This document shows positions 18,027-25,923 of a DNA stretch of 64,000 nt, one piece after another. Under the pieces are notes generated by a model, which saw only the letters and a program-made list of their open reading frames with translations, was not told the origin of the DNA and did no database searches. Location of the stretch: contig CALKJW010000037.1 of assembly GCA_937995595.1 (NCBI GenBank), positions 36,786 through 100,785 of the forward strand, given 5' to 3'. The position numbers and the translations under genes were made by a program. The stretch comes from an uncultured Phycisphaerales bacterium (GTDB taxonomy: Bacteria > Planctomycetota > Phycisphaerae > Phycisphaerales > UBA1924). Position 1 is the first letter of the stretch; the number at the start of each line of letters is the position of its first letter.

Positions 18027-18191
18027 ATGAGCCTCGACCGTTCGCTCAAGACCAAGGGCAGCCTGACCGGCGTCCGCAGCGTGCTCACCCGCGCCGAGCG
18101 CATCAGCAAGATGCAGGCGGACAAGAAGTTCGACCCCAAGAAGGACAAGGTTCTGGGCATCCCCAAGACCCGCGTCTCCAAGGCCGGTTGA
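18027..18191 (+). CDS. small basic protein (Planctomycete/Verrucomicrobia/Chlamydia family)
   Basis: A 54-residue Lys/Arg-rich protein: MSLDRSLKTKGSLTG at the start, VLTRAERISKMQ, then FDPKKDKVLGIPKTRV near the end. It matches the small basic protein family found across the PVC superphylum (TIGR04137), thought to associate with ribosomes although its role is not proven. GGGAG lies upstream of the ATG. It follows the membrane protein gene by 50 bp and precedes the aminotransferase. Confidence 0.85.
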   Translation: MSLDRSLKTKGSLTGVRSVLTRAERISKMQADKKFDPKKDKVLGIPKTRVSKAG

Positions 18192-18312
18192 TCGTCGCCC
18201 GAACCGCCGCCCGTCGCAGCGTGCCGCGGACCACCGATTCTCACGTCATCTGTTCCGCGCGGCCGTGCGCCGGCGCGGGCCGCTGCGGGTATGCTCGCAC
18301 CGGAGATCCGAC

Positions 18313-19512
18313 ATGGACATCGACCGGCTGATCGCCGACCGCGCCAAGCGCATCGACGCCTCGGGCATCCGGCGCGTGTTCGACCTGGGCGCGCGCCTCA
18401 AGGACCCGATCAACCTCTCCATCGGCCAGCCCGACTTCCCCGTGCCCGAGCCGATCAAGCAGGCGGCGATCGACGCCATCCGGAACAACCAGAACGGCTA
18501 CACCCAGACCCAGGGCATCGCGTCCCTCCGCCAGCGCATCGTCGAGCATCTCAAGGCCGACGTGAACTGGGACGTCGACCCGCGCCCGCTTGCATCGGCG
18601 GACGCGTCCAAGCCCGGCGTGATGGTCACCTCCGGCACGTCGGGCGCGCTGATGCTCGCCTTCCAGGTGCTGCTCGACCCCGGCGACGAGGCGATCATCC
18701 CCGACCCGTACTTCGTGATGTACCCGCACGTCTGCACGATGGTCGGCGCCAGGCCCGTGCTGTGCGACACGTACCCCGACTTCCGAATGACCGCGGAGCG
18801 GGTCGAGCGGCTCATCACGCCGCGCACCAAACTGGTGCTGCTTAACAGCCCGAGCAACCCCGCCGGCGTGGTGGCGAGCAACCGCGACTGCCGCGAACTG
18901 CTCGAACTCTGCCGCGCCAGGAACGTGCTGCTGATCTCCGACGAGATCTACGACACGTTCACCTACGCCGACGCGCGCGAGCCGTCGCCGCTGGGCGCCG
19001 GCGCGCCGCGCTGCCCGAGCCCGGCGCGCTTCCCCGGCGCGGCGGACGACGTCTTGCTCATCCGCGGCTTCGGCAAGACCTACGGCGTGACGGGCTGGCG
19101 TCTCGGCTACGCCGCGGGACCGCGCCGGATCATCGAGGAGATCAGCAAACTCCAGCAGTACACGTTCGTGTGCGCGCCGTCGGCGCTGCAGCACGGCGCG
19201 GTCGCGTGCTTCGACGTGGACATGTCCGCGCAGATCGCCGACTACCAGAAGCGCCGCGACACGGTCGTCTCGCGCCTGTCGAAGGTGACCGAGGTCACGG
19301 TCCCCGGCGGCGCGTTCTACGCGTTCGTGAAAGTCCCCGAGCGTCTGGGCCTCACCGCCGGCGCGTTCATCGACAGGTGCCTGGAGCGGGGCCTGCTGGT
19401 CATCCCCGGCAACGTCTTCTCGAAGCGCGACACGCACTTCCGCCTGTCGTACGCCACCGACACCCGCTCGCTGGAGCGCGGGCTGGCCGTGCTCGAGGAC
19501 CTGATGCGCTGA
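18313..19512 (+). CDS. class I/II pyridoxal-phosphate aminotransferase
   Basis: A 399-residue fold-type I aminotransferase. Motifs: INLSIGQPDFPVPEP near residue 36; GTSGALMLAFQVLLDPGDE; the PLP-contacting NSPSNPAGVV and SDEIYDTFTY; the Schiff-base Lys in LIRGFGKTYGVTGWRLGY; and the C-terminal carboxylate-binding Arg in HFRLSYA. It belongs to the aspartate aminotransferase-like subgroup, but substrate specificity is not readable; alanine, aspartate, aromatic or aminoadipate aminotransferase are all possible. A short Pro/Ala-rich insertion (~residues 231-245, PLGAGAPRCPSPARFPGAAD) separates the DEIY and GFGK motifs. Confidence 0.93.
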   Translation: MDIDRLIADRAKRIDASGIRRVFDLGARLKDPINLSIGQPDFPVPEPIKQAAIDAIRNNQNGYTQTQGIASLRQRIVEHLKADVNWDVDPRPLASADASKPGVMVTSGTSGALMLAFQVLLDPGDEAIIPDPYFVMYPHVCTMVGARPVLCDTYPDFRMTAERVERLITPRTKLVLLNSPSNPAGVVASNRDCRELLELCRARNVLLISDEIYDTFTYADAREPSPLGAGAPRCPSPARFPGAADDVLLIRGFGKTYGVTGWRLGYAAGPRRIIEEISKLQQYTFVCAPSALQHGAVACFDVDMSAQIADYQKRRDTVVSRLSKVTEVTVPGGAFYAFVKVPERLGLTAGAFIDRCLERGLLVIPGNVFSKRDTHFRLSYATDTRSLERGLAVLEDLMR

Positions 19513-19547
19513 CCGGCCGGGGCGCCGCGCCGCGATAGACAGCGTTT

Positions 19548-20336
19548 ATGCGCACGACCATCGCCATCACTTCCGTGATCGCCCTGCTGGCGCCCGCGCG
19601 GCCGGCCCCGCCGTCGATCAGGGACTTCCGGCCCTCGGCGCACGGCTTTGCCTTCGCCAACTCGTTCACGGGCTCGCCCCTGCCGGGCGCGCTCGGCGGC
19701 CTTCTGGCCGCCGCGGCGGGCGCGCCGTCGAAGTTCGGCCTCTGCGGCGGCATGTCGTTCGTCGCCGCGGATTTCTACCTCGCCGGGCGCGCGGTGCCGA
19801 CGGCCGGCGCCGCCCCGAGGCGCGGCCAGCCGCTGTACGAGTACATCTACGCGCGGCAGGTCGATTCGCTGGGGCCGGGCGTCGAACTGGCCGCGAAGTT
19901 CTCGCGCTGGATGGACGCACCCGACCAGGGGCCGGTGAGCGCGGGGGCGTTCACGCTCGGCGCGCTGCCGCCGATGCTGGAGCGGCTGGCACGCGGCGAG
20001 CCGGTGGTGCTGGGGCTGGTGCTGACCGACTCGTCGCGCTCGCGTGTGCCGTGGAACAACCACCAGGTGCTGGCGTGCGAGGGCGCGCTGGAGGACGAAT
20101 CGTCGCGCGGCGTGACGCGCTGCACGCTGCGGATCTACGACCCCAACTACCCGCGCGCCGACGGCGCGTCGGTGCGCATCGACCTGCGCGCCTTCGGCTT
20201 GTCGCGCGTCGGGCACGACCTCGCGCCCGTGCTGGGCGCGCAGGCCGTGCGCGAGGTGCCGGGGTTCCGCCCCACGCGCGTCCGCGGCGTGTTCGACATG
20301 CCCTACGAGCCGCGCACGCCGCCCGACGGTCTGTGA
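19548..20336 (+). CDS. exported protein with papain-like Cys/His/Asp signature
   Basis: A 262-residue protein with a weak N-terminal signal (MRTTIAITSVIALLAPARPA). After FAFANSFTG comes FGLCGGMSFVAADFYLAG (about residue 66), later PWNNHQVLACEG (about residue 170) and TLRIYDPNYPRAD. The order Cys-in-GLCGGM, His-in-NHQ, Asp-in-YDPN is that of papain-like or C39-like folds, so it may be a peptidase or amidase. This is inferred from motif order only. It lies 35 bp downstream of the aminotransferase and is convergent with the TauE/SafE gene, leaving 6 bp. Confidence 0.6.
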   Translation: MRTTIAITSVIALLAPARPAPPSIRDFRPSAHGFAFANSFTGSPLPGALGGLLAAAAGAPSKFGLCGGMSFVAADFYLAGRAVPTAGAAPRRGQPLYEYIYARQVDSLGPGVELAAKFSRWMDAPDQGPVSAGAFTLGALPPMLERLARGEPVVLGLVLTDSSRSRVPWNNHQVLACEGALEDESSRGVTRCTLRIYDPNYPRADGASVRIDLRAFGLSRVGHDLAPVLGAQAVREVPGFRPTRVRGVFDMPYEPRTPPDGL

Positions 20337-20342
20337 CCCGCG

Positions 20343-21140
20343 TCAACCCAGCAGGCCCGCGAGGCGCGCCGCCGCGACCAGCAGCAGGAGGGTCACCACG
20401 GCGCGCACCGCCGCGGTCGGCAGGTAGTGCGTGAGGTTGGCGCCGATCGCGCCGCCGACCATCGCCGTGGGCGCCATGGCCAGCGCGAGCAGCGCGGCGT
20501 CCTGCCAGTCCTCGCCGTGGGTCGAGAGCGTGAACATCTTGAGCCCCGCGCCGATCAGCGCGGTCACGCAGATCACCGCGCTGCTGGTCGCGATGGCCTG
20601 CTTGAGCCGCACGCGGCAGAGCATCTGCAGCGCGGGCACGAGCATGACGCCGCCGCCCAGACCCAGCACGCCGCCTACAAAGCCCGTCATGCCGCCCGCC
20701 ACGAGCAGGCGCGGGCGCGTGGCCCGCTCGCCGGAGGAGTCGACCGGCCGGTTCACCAGCAGGCGCCAGATGTTGAACGCGCAGTAGATGCACAGGAACG
20801 CCGCGAGCGACACGCGGAGCACGTCGCCGCGCACGAGGTTGCCGGTCAGCACGCCGACGACCATGAAGATGATCGTTGTCACAAGCAACTCGGGGAGCAG
20901 TTCCCTGCGGACCGCGCCGCGCCGGTAGTGCCGGACCGCCGCGGGGAACGAGACGGCGACGTTCACCGTCATCGCCGCGGCCATGTACATGTGGTGGGTC
21001 GAGTCGGACTTTTCGCCAAAGACCAGGTGCAGGCCGGGCAGCATCACCATCGAGCCGCCGATGCCCGCCAGCCCGCCGAGCACGCCCGCCACCAACCCGA
21101 TCAGGACGGCATCAAGGAGTTGGATGGCGGTCAGTTCCAT
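20343..21140 (-). CDS. TauE/SafE family permease
   Basis: A 265-residue inner-membrane protein with about eight hydrophobic helices, of the sulfite/organosulfonate exporter family (YfcA-like). The two repeats of the family are visible: LIGLVAGVLGGLAGIGGSMVMLPGL at the N-terminus and GGMTGFVGGVLGLGGGVMLVPAL at residue ~160, each with the Gly-rich helix break. The loop AVRHYRRGAVRRELL joins helices 3 and 4. The substrate is unknown; sulfite, sulfoacetate or thiosulfate are known for relatives. Confidence 0.88.
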   Translation of the reverse strand: MELTAIQLLDAVLIGLVAGVLGGLAGIGGSMVMLPGLHLVFGEKSDSTHHMYMAAAMTVNVAVSFPAAVRHYRRGAVRRELLPELLVTTIIFMVVGVLTGNLVRGDVLRVSLAAFLCIYCAFNIWRLLVNRPVDSSGERATRPRLLVAGGMTGFVGGVLGLGGGVMLVPALQMLCRVRLKQAIATSSAVICVTALIGAGLKMFTLSTHGEDWQDAALLALAMAPTAMVGGAIGANLTHYLPTAAVRAVVTLLLLVAAARLAGLLG

Positions 21141-21544
21141 GGTCGGCGCGACGAGCAGACGGTATCGACCCTCCGGCGGGTGGGTGCCAAGGGGGACCCA
21201 CTGTTTGTGGTTCTCGGACGTGTCCTGGTAGCCAGAATCGGGGGTTCCTGATCACACATCCCACCCAGACTGCACAGGGAATCCACCAGACGCTGGCGAA
21301 ACCGCGGCCGATGGGCGTTCATGGGGTAGGCTGATTGACAGTTCGGCCAGATTTTTTCAAGTTTCCAAGAGCGGATGGCTTCAAATCCTCGCCGGGTGCT
21401 GATGGTCGCCGTGGCGGCCGCCCACCAGCAACCCCCTTCGGAGCGGCGACTGCCGGCCCGACAACGGCCCCCCCTCCCCCCTCTCCCCCTCGCCTTCGCC
21501 CCGCCTTTCTCGCCCCGCTCGCATTGAAGATCGGACGGCCCGCC
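21141..21544. other. divergent intergenic region with C-rich tract
   Basis: About 400 bp between the TauE/SafE permease start and the preferred start of the 3D-domain gene. A TTGACA (21335-21340) followed by a T-run (ATTTTTTC) could be part of a promoter, but I see no good -10. At 21468-21489 the plus strand has C7-T-C6-TCT-C5, so the minus strand has three long G-runs. An open frame from a TTG at 21335 continues into the 3D gene, but its codon use is unlike the downstream part. Confidence 0.5.
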
Positions 21545-22246
21545 TTGACCAACCAAGATCAGACTATCGCTCCGCCACGTCGCGGCGTTTCGATCACCAC
21601 CATCAACCGGTGCGGGGCGGTCGCGCTGCTGTGCGCCCTGTCGGCCCTGTCGGCGATCGTCACCAAGGAGGCGATGAGCCGGCACGAAGTCCCGCCGCTG
21701 GCGGCGGTGAGCGAGATCGGCGGCACGGTGCGCCCCGCGGCGTTTGTGACCGAGTACGACCTGCCCGCGCCCGATCCGCTCGCGGCAGCGCCCGAGCCGG
21801 CGCCCGCCGCGGAGTCGGACTCGCTGCCCGCGAACGCGATCGCCGATCCGACGATCCGGTTCTTCAACGGCCGCCCGGTGCGCCCGGCGCGGACGATGCG
21901 CATGGAAGTCACCGGCTACTCGCCCGATGCCCGCTCGTGCGGCAAGTGGGCCGATGGCAAGACCTGCTCGATGCACAGCGTTTGGACGAACGCCTCGAAA
22001 CTCGTCGCCGCGGACACGCGGCTGCTGCCGCTGGGGTCGATGGTCTCGGTGCCGGGGTACCACGACGGGGAGATCGTCCCCGTGCTCGACCGCGGCGGGG
22101 CGATCAAGGGCAAGCGGCTGGACCTGCTGTACCCGACGCACAAGCAGGCGCGGCAGTGGGGCCGGCAGTTTGTGGACGTGGTGATCTGGGAGTACGCCGA
22201 CGAACAGCCGGCGTGCGACTTCCGCGCGATCCGCGATTCGCGGTGA
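21545..22246 (+). CDS. 3D-domain (RlpA/MltA-like barrel) protein, membrane anchored
   Basis: About 233 residues from a TTG at 21545. An N-terminal membrane segment (CGAVALLCALSALSAIV) is followed by an Ala/Pro-rich linker. The C-terminal 3D domain has MRMEVTGYSPDARSCGKWADGKTC, LLPLGSMVSVPGY, VPVLDRGGAIKGKRLDLLYPTHKQARQWG and FVDVVIWEY. The three conserved Asp of the 3D name are in YSPDA, LDRG and LDLLY. Such double-psi barrels occur in peptidoglycan-active enzymes (MltA, YuiC, Rpf-like), so a lytic transglycosylase-like role in the periplasm is likely. The start is uncertain: high-GC third positions begin near 21610, and an in-frame TTG at 21335 would add 70 residues. Confidence 0.8.
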   Translation: MTNQDQTIAPPRRGVSITTINRCGAVALLCALSALSAIVTKEAMSRHEVPPLAAVSEIGGTVRPAAFVTEYDLPAPDPLAAAPEPAPAAESDSLPANAIADPTIRFFNGRPVRPARTMRMEVTGYSPDARSCGKWADGKTCSMHSVWTNASKLVAADTRLLPLGSMVSVPGYHDGEIVPVLDRGGAIKGKRLDLLYPTHKQARQWGRQFVDVVIWEYADEQPACDFRAIRDSR

Positions 22247-22260
22247 GCGAACCGGACGGT

Positions 22261-22357
22261 CCGGGACACACCGCAGAGGCACAGAGAACGCCGCGAACCC
22301 AGAACGGACGAACGGTCGTTCCGACGAAGGGCGGTCGCTGTGCTCATTCTGTCCCGG
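22261..22357. repeat. palindromic intergenic repeat with ACCGCAGAGG motif
   Basis: An 8-bp perfect inverted pair, CCGGGACA (22261-22268) and TGTCCCGG (22350-22357), bounds a ~97-bp unit between the 3D gene and the convergent gene at 22430. Its left side contains ACCGCAGAGGCACAG (22270-22284), which recurs as ACCGCAGAGGCGCAG at 53892. An inner GAACG/CGTTC pair sits at the centre. Confidence 0.65.
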
Positions 22358-22429
22358 TGATTGCTGCCACCCCGCGGTGAAGCCTGTCCGAGCGCCCCTC
22401 GCGGCGCGCGTTTTGATTGCGAGGGCGAC

Positions 22430-23173
22430 TCACACCCTCGCCCGCGCTTCGGCGAGCAGCACCGCGGCGCGGTCGATGCACGCGAGGGCCTCGGCCTCCA
22501 CTTCGTCGGCCGCGGCGGACCACGCGCGGTTGATGGCGCGTTCGGCCACGGCGAAGGCGTCCATGAGGCGCGCGTAGCCGCCCAGACCGAGGCGCGCGGT
22601 CAGTTGCGGGCGCGCGTTGAGGAACGCCTCGACGTGCGTCTGCTGCATGTGTCCGATGTCGGCGACGATCGCCGCGAGTCGGTCGCGCTGGCCGGGCGTG
22701 GCGTGGAGTTTGCCGCGGAGGGTGTCGAGGTCGGCGCGCATGGCGTCGAGCAGTTCGGCGGGGCCGAGTTTCGCGGCCGCGCCGGAGGGGCGCGGGCCGT
22801 GCGTTGACGACGCCGCGGCGAGCGCCTTGGCGCGCATCGAGCGCACCAGCGCCGCGCCGCCGGCAAGGCCCGCGCAGCCGAGGACGAACAGCCACCACTC
22901 GGGCCAGCGGGCAAGCGAGAACTCCTTGACCTTGACGCGCTGCACGTTCGCCGCGCGCAGCGTGGCGAGCAGTTCGGCGGTGAGCGTGTCGCCCTTTCTG
23001 GCGATGGGTCTGGGCGCGCGCGGGTCCGTGGAGGCGTTGCCCGCGGGCGCGTTGAGCGTGAGCCCGACGAGGGAGGAATCGGCCAGCGACAGCGGCGGCA
23101 GGTACGCCGTGACCGCGCCGATCACGCCCACGCACATCGAGACCGCGATGATCAGGAACGCGACGAGTTTCAT
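22430..23173 (-). CDS. membrane protein of unknown function, paired with OPT transporter
   Basis: A 247-residue protein with two membrane helices, MKLVAFLIIAVSMCVGVIGAV at the N-terminus and WWLFVLGCAGLAGGAALV near residue 95. Between them is an ~70-residue extracytoplasmic loop (starting TAYLPPLSLADSSLVGLTLNAP). The C-terminal ~130 residues are cytoplasmic and helical, with ADLDTLRGKLHATPGQRDRLAAIVADIGHMQQTHVEAF. I do not recognise the family. It starts 3 bp after the OPT transporter stop, so the two are almost certainly cotranscribed and may work together. Confidence 0.8.
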   Translation of the reverse strand: MKLVAFLIIAVSMCVGVIGAVTAYLPPLSLADSSLVGLTLNAPAGNASTDPRAPRPIARKGDTLTAELLATLRAANVQRVKVKEFSLARWPEWWLFVLGCAGLAGGAALVRSMRAKALAAASSTHGPRPSGAAAKLGPAELLDAMRADLDTLRGKLHATPGQRDRLAAIVADIGHMQQTHVEAFLNARPQLTARLGLGGYARLMDAFAVAERAINRAWSAAADEVEAEALACIDRAAVLLAEARARV

Positions 23174-23176
23174 GCT

Positions 23177-25507
23177 TCACCCTCTCACCAGAACGACCGC
23201 GTTGATGACCAGCGCGAGGATCGCCTCGCCCACGATGAGCCCGGCGCAGAACGGGACGCCCCACTCCTCGGCCCACGCGCGGCCCTTGATCCGGCCGATC
23301 ACGATGTTGGCCACGCACCCGACGCCGTAGGTCAGGATGTAGAAGAACGGCAGGTACATCGACAAACCGACCAGCACGCCCAGCCCGGCGAACGCGCCCA
23401 GCCCCAGCAGCGCGCCCAGCGCGGCGCCGAGGCCGTAGAGCGTGTAGGGCAGTTCGCCTCCCTTGACGCCCTCGATGACGACCTCCAGCGCCTGGGCCTG
23501 CGGCGCGCTGGTGGGCGTGTCGGGTCCGATCGGCGCGCCGTACTGCTTCATGTTCACGCCCGCGATGAGCACCAGCGTCGCCATGGTGATGACCGGGCCG
23601 ATCCACGCGGTGCCGATCTCCAGCCACTGCTGGCGCCGCGGCACGCCGCCGACGATGTAGCCGGTCTTGAGGTCCGCCATCATGTCCGCCGCGCACGAGA
23701 TGGCCACGCACAGCGCGGCGCCGAGCATGACCGCCGAGACGACGTCGCTCTTGCCGGCGAGCATCATGACAAGCACGACCGTGAGCAGCGACATGCCGGA
23801 GATGGGCGACCAGTCGGTCATGCCCGTGCACTGGGCGATGATGATGCCGGCGAACCAGATCCACGCCGCGGCGATGAGGACGATGAGCCCGCGCGCCAGC
23901 CAGACGGGCAGGCCGCTGAGCCAGCCGGTCATCTGGGCCGCGCCGCCCTGGCCGGAGAACTCCGCCGCGATCAGCAGCAGGACCATCGCCGCGCCGCCGA
24001 CGAGCAGGAGCGTGCGGAAACTCATCTCGTCGCGCTGGTCGGCGCCGGGCGCGGCCGAGCCGGACCTGCCCGCCGACACGATGCTCTTGATCGCCTCGCG
24101 GATGGCGGGCATCGACGCGAGCACGCCCATCATCGCCCCGCCCAGCAGCAGGCCGATGCCCAGCGGACGGTTGAACGCGCCCAGCGCGTAGCCGGCCACC
24201 TGGTCGGCGCGCACTGTCTCGGGCACGTAGCCGAGTCTGAACGCCAGCGGGTTGAGGACAAAGTACGCCAGCACGCCGCCGGCGAGGACCATCAACCCCG
24301 CGCGCCCGGTGAGGTAGCCCGCGCCGAGCGCAAAGGGCGCGATGGCGAAGACGAACGCGGCCTGATCGGGCAGGCCGATGATGCGGCCGAGGTCGATCCT
24401 CTCGTCGGTCACCACGAGGTCGGGCCGGTTGTCGCCGTCGCGGTCGGTGGCGATGGGCTCCTGCCCGTCGGCGCCCTTGCGCGAGCGCAGGCGCAGGCCG
24501 AGGTCCTGATAGCCCCACAGCGGCGCGCCGGCCCAGCCGCAGTCCAGCGAGCGGAGCGCGTCCCACGCTCCCTTGCCCGTGCTCGCCTCGTACGCGGCGA
24601 TGCACGCCTGCGCGGTGTACCGGCCCGCTGCGTCGGGCGCGCCGAGTTCCCTGAGTCGCGCCTCGCGCGCGTGCAGCGCGGTCTGCACCGACTGGTTGTC
24701 GGGCCCGGCCTCCAAATGCTCGCGCAGTTCACGCAGCGCGAGGATCGTCTCGCCGCGCTGCACGACCGCCTCGGGCGCGGCCTTGGCCTCGATCCACGCG
24801 GCCAGTTCGCGCGTGGTCGCGGCGTCCCTTGCCGAGATGCGCTCGCGCGCGACGAGCGAATCGAGCTGGTCGAGCCGCGCGGGGTTGCGGATGGCCGGCA
24901 GGCCCGCGGGCAGGTAGATGAGGATCGACACCAGGATGCCGATCGCGAGCACGACCGACTTGGCCGCGCCCGCGCCGGGGGACTTGAGAATCGCCGCGAC
25001 CGCGACCGCGCTGGGGAAGCGCAGGCGGTCGATGTCGAGCATCTGCTTGCGAAGCGGGACGATGAACACGCACCCCAGCAGCGCGCCGGCGACGCACGCC
25101 AGCGTGATCATCCAGAAGTCCCTGCTGGCGAAGGAGAGTTCGAAGCCCTCGATCCTGCCCGAGTGCGCCAGCAGCAGGAGCACCGGCACGGTGAAGATGA
25201 CGCCGGCGTTGGTGGTGTTCACCGCGCTGGCGATGGTCTGGCCGATGTTGGTCTCGAGGATCGAGCCGCGGCGCAGGATGCCGCGGAGCACGCCGAAGCC
25301 CAGCACCGCGGCGATCGCGCTGCCGACGATGGTGAAGCCGATCTTGAGCCCGGCGTAGGTGATCGCGGCGTTCATCACCGCGCCGAAGAGCACGCCGAAG
25401 ACGACCGCGCTGAGCGTCGCCTCGCGGTACGCGCCGGTTGCGGTCGCGCGGCGGGGGCGGTCGGCGGACGGCGGCGAAGACGTGGGGGGTGGTGCGGCGC
25501 TGGACAT
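23177..25507 (-). CDS. OPT family transporter with large soluble insertion
   Basis: A 776-residue inner-membrane transporter of the oligopeptide transporter family. N-terminal signatures: LFGAVMNAAITYAGLKIGFTIVGSAIAAVLGFG and ETNIGQTIASAVNTTNAG. The C-terminal half has AAIVMA-type helices, SCAADMMADLKTGYIVGGVPRRQQ and PFCAGLIVGEAILAL. Between helices (~residues 205-375) lies a hydrophilic insertion of ~170 residues, rich in Arg/Glu/Ala helices. It contains an acidic loop DRDGDNRPDLVV (~355-366) that resembles Ca-binding DxDGDxxxD loops. The substrate may be peptides or metal chelates; this cannot be decided here. GAGGAG precedes the ATG at 25507. Confidence 0.88.
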   Translation of the reverse strand: MSSAAPPPTSSPPSADRPRRATATGAYREATLSAVVFGVLFGAVMNAAITYAGLKIGFTIVGSAIAAVLGFGVLRGILRRGSILETNIGQTIASAVNTTNAGVIFTVPVLLLLAHSGRIEGFELSFASRDFWMITLACVAGALLGCVFIVPLRKQMLDIDRLRFPSAVAVAAILKSPGAGAAKSVVLAIGILVSILIYLPAGLPAIRNPARLDQLDSLVARERISARDAATTRELAAWIEAKAAPEAVVQRGETILALRELREHLEAGPDNQSVQTALHAREARLRELGAPDAAGRYTAQACIAAYEASTGKGAWDALRSLDCGWAGAPLWGYQDLGLRLRSRKGADGQEPIATDRDGDNRPDLVVTDERIDLGRIIGLPDQAAFVFAIAPFALGAGYLTGRAGLMVLAGGVLAYFVLNPLAFRLGYVPETVRADQVAGYALGAFNRPLGIGLLLGGAMMGVLASMPAIREAIKSIVSAGRSGSAAPGADQRDEMSFRTLLLVGGAAMVLLLIAAEFSGQGGAAQMTGWLSGLPVWLARGLIVLIAAAWIWFAGIIIAQCTGMTDWSPISGMSLLTVVLVMMLAGKSDVVSAVMLGAALCVAISCAADMMADLKTGYIVGGVPRRQQWLEIGTAWIGPVITMATLVLIAGVNMKQYGAPIGPDTPTSAPQAQALEVVIEGVKGGELPYTLYGLGAALGALLGLGAFAGLGVLVGLSMYLPFFYILTYGVGCVANIVIGRIKGRAWAEEWGVPFCAGLIVGEAILALVINAVVLVRG

Positions 25508-25923
25508 GACGCGTGCTCCTCGTCCGCCGGTGCGAAGAGCGCCGGGCGCGGGAGAACCCGGCGCCGGGCGGGCCGGTCGCGGCGAACGGGGGCAGTGTTG
25601 CAGAAAACCCGCGTGGGCACAAGTGCGGGCGGGGTCCCACGCCCGCCGTCACGGCCGCCGCCGCCCACGCCGCGCCGGAGTTGATCAGCACGCCGATCAC
25701 CGTCTGACTCTCCGCACCCACGCCGGCCAGGGTTGCGGCCGCGTACGCCGTCGCGCTGACTTCCTCCAGCGGCAGGTTGACCGACACCAGCGTGTCGCCT
25801 GTATCAACGGGATCGCGCTGCGCTCCTCTGAAGGTTCAGCCGTTGCTCAGGCGCGTCGTGTGAGCAAACTCACAACAAAGTGTTACGATCGGCCGCACGA
25901 CCTCCATGTCCCACCGATTCTGG
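25508..25923. other. intergenic region upstream of the OPT operon
   Basis: About 415 bp between the dprA stop and the OPT start, both on the minus strand. It holds the perfect dyad at 25859-25874 (listed separately). On the minus strand from a GTG at 25787 to about 25640 an open stretch of ~50 codons (VSVNLPLEEVSATAYAAAT at its start) has the high-GC third positions of real genes here, then degenerates. It may be the remnant of a small gene. No other feature seen. Confidence 0.4.
25859..25874. promoter_or_regulatory. CRP/FNR-type box TGTGA-N6-TCACA
   Basis: TGTGAGCAAACTCACA matches the full symmetrical consensus for CRP-family regulators (TGTGA, six bases, TCACA), with one further matched pair in the spacer. 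It lies 352 bp upstream of the OPT transporter start and 49 bp after the dprA coding end in minus-strand order. The distance to OPT is long, but a promoter near here could drive the OPT operon, since the minus-strand gap contains no other gene. Confidence 0.45.

Noticed and set aside
18961..19050. Pro/Ala-rich insertion in the aminotransferase as another palindromic element
   Set aside because: The DNA is repetitive GC but no inverted arms of useful length could be matched.
21335..21544. 70-residue N-terminal extension of the 3D-domain protein from a TTG
   Set aside because: Third-codon positions are not G/C-rich, unlike the downstream gene, and the sequence is low-complexity; start at 21545 preferred.
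22430..25507. Plus-strand frames across the OPT operon as separate genes
   Set aside because: Shadows; the minus-strand proteins have clear membrane segments and family motifs.
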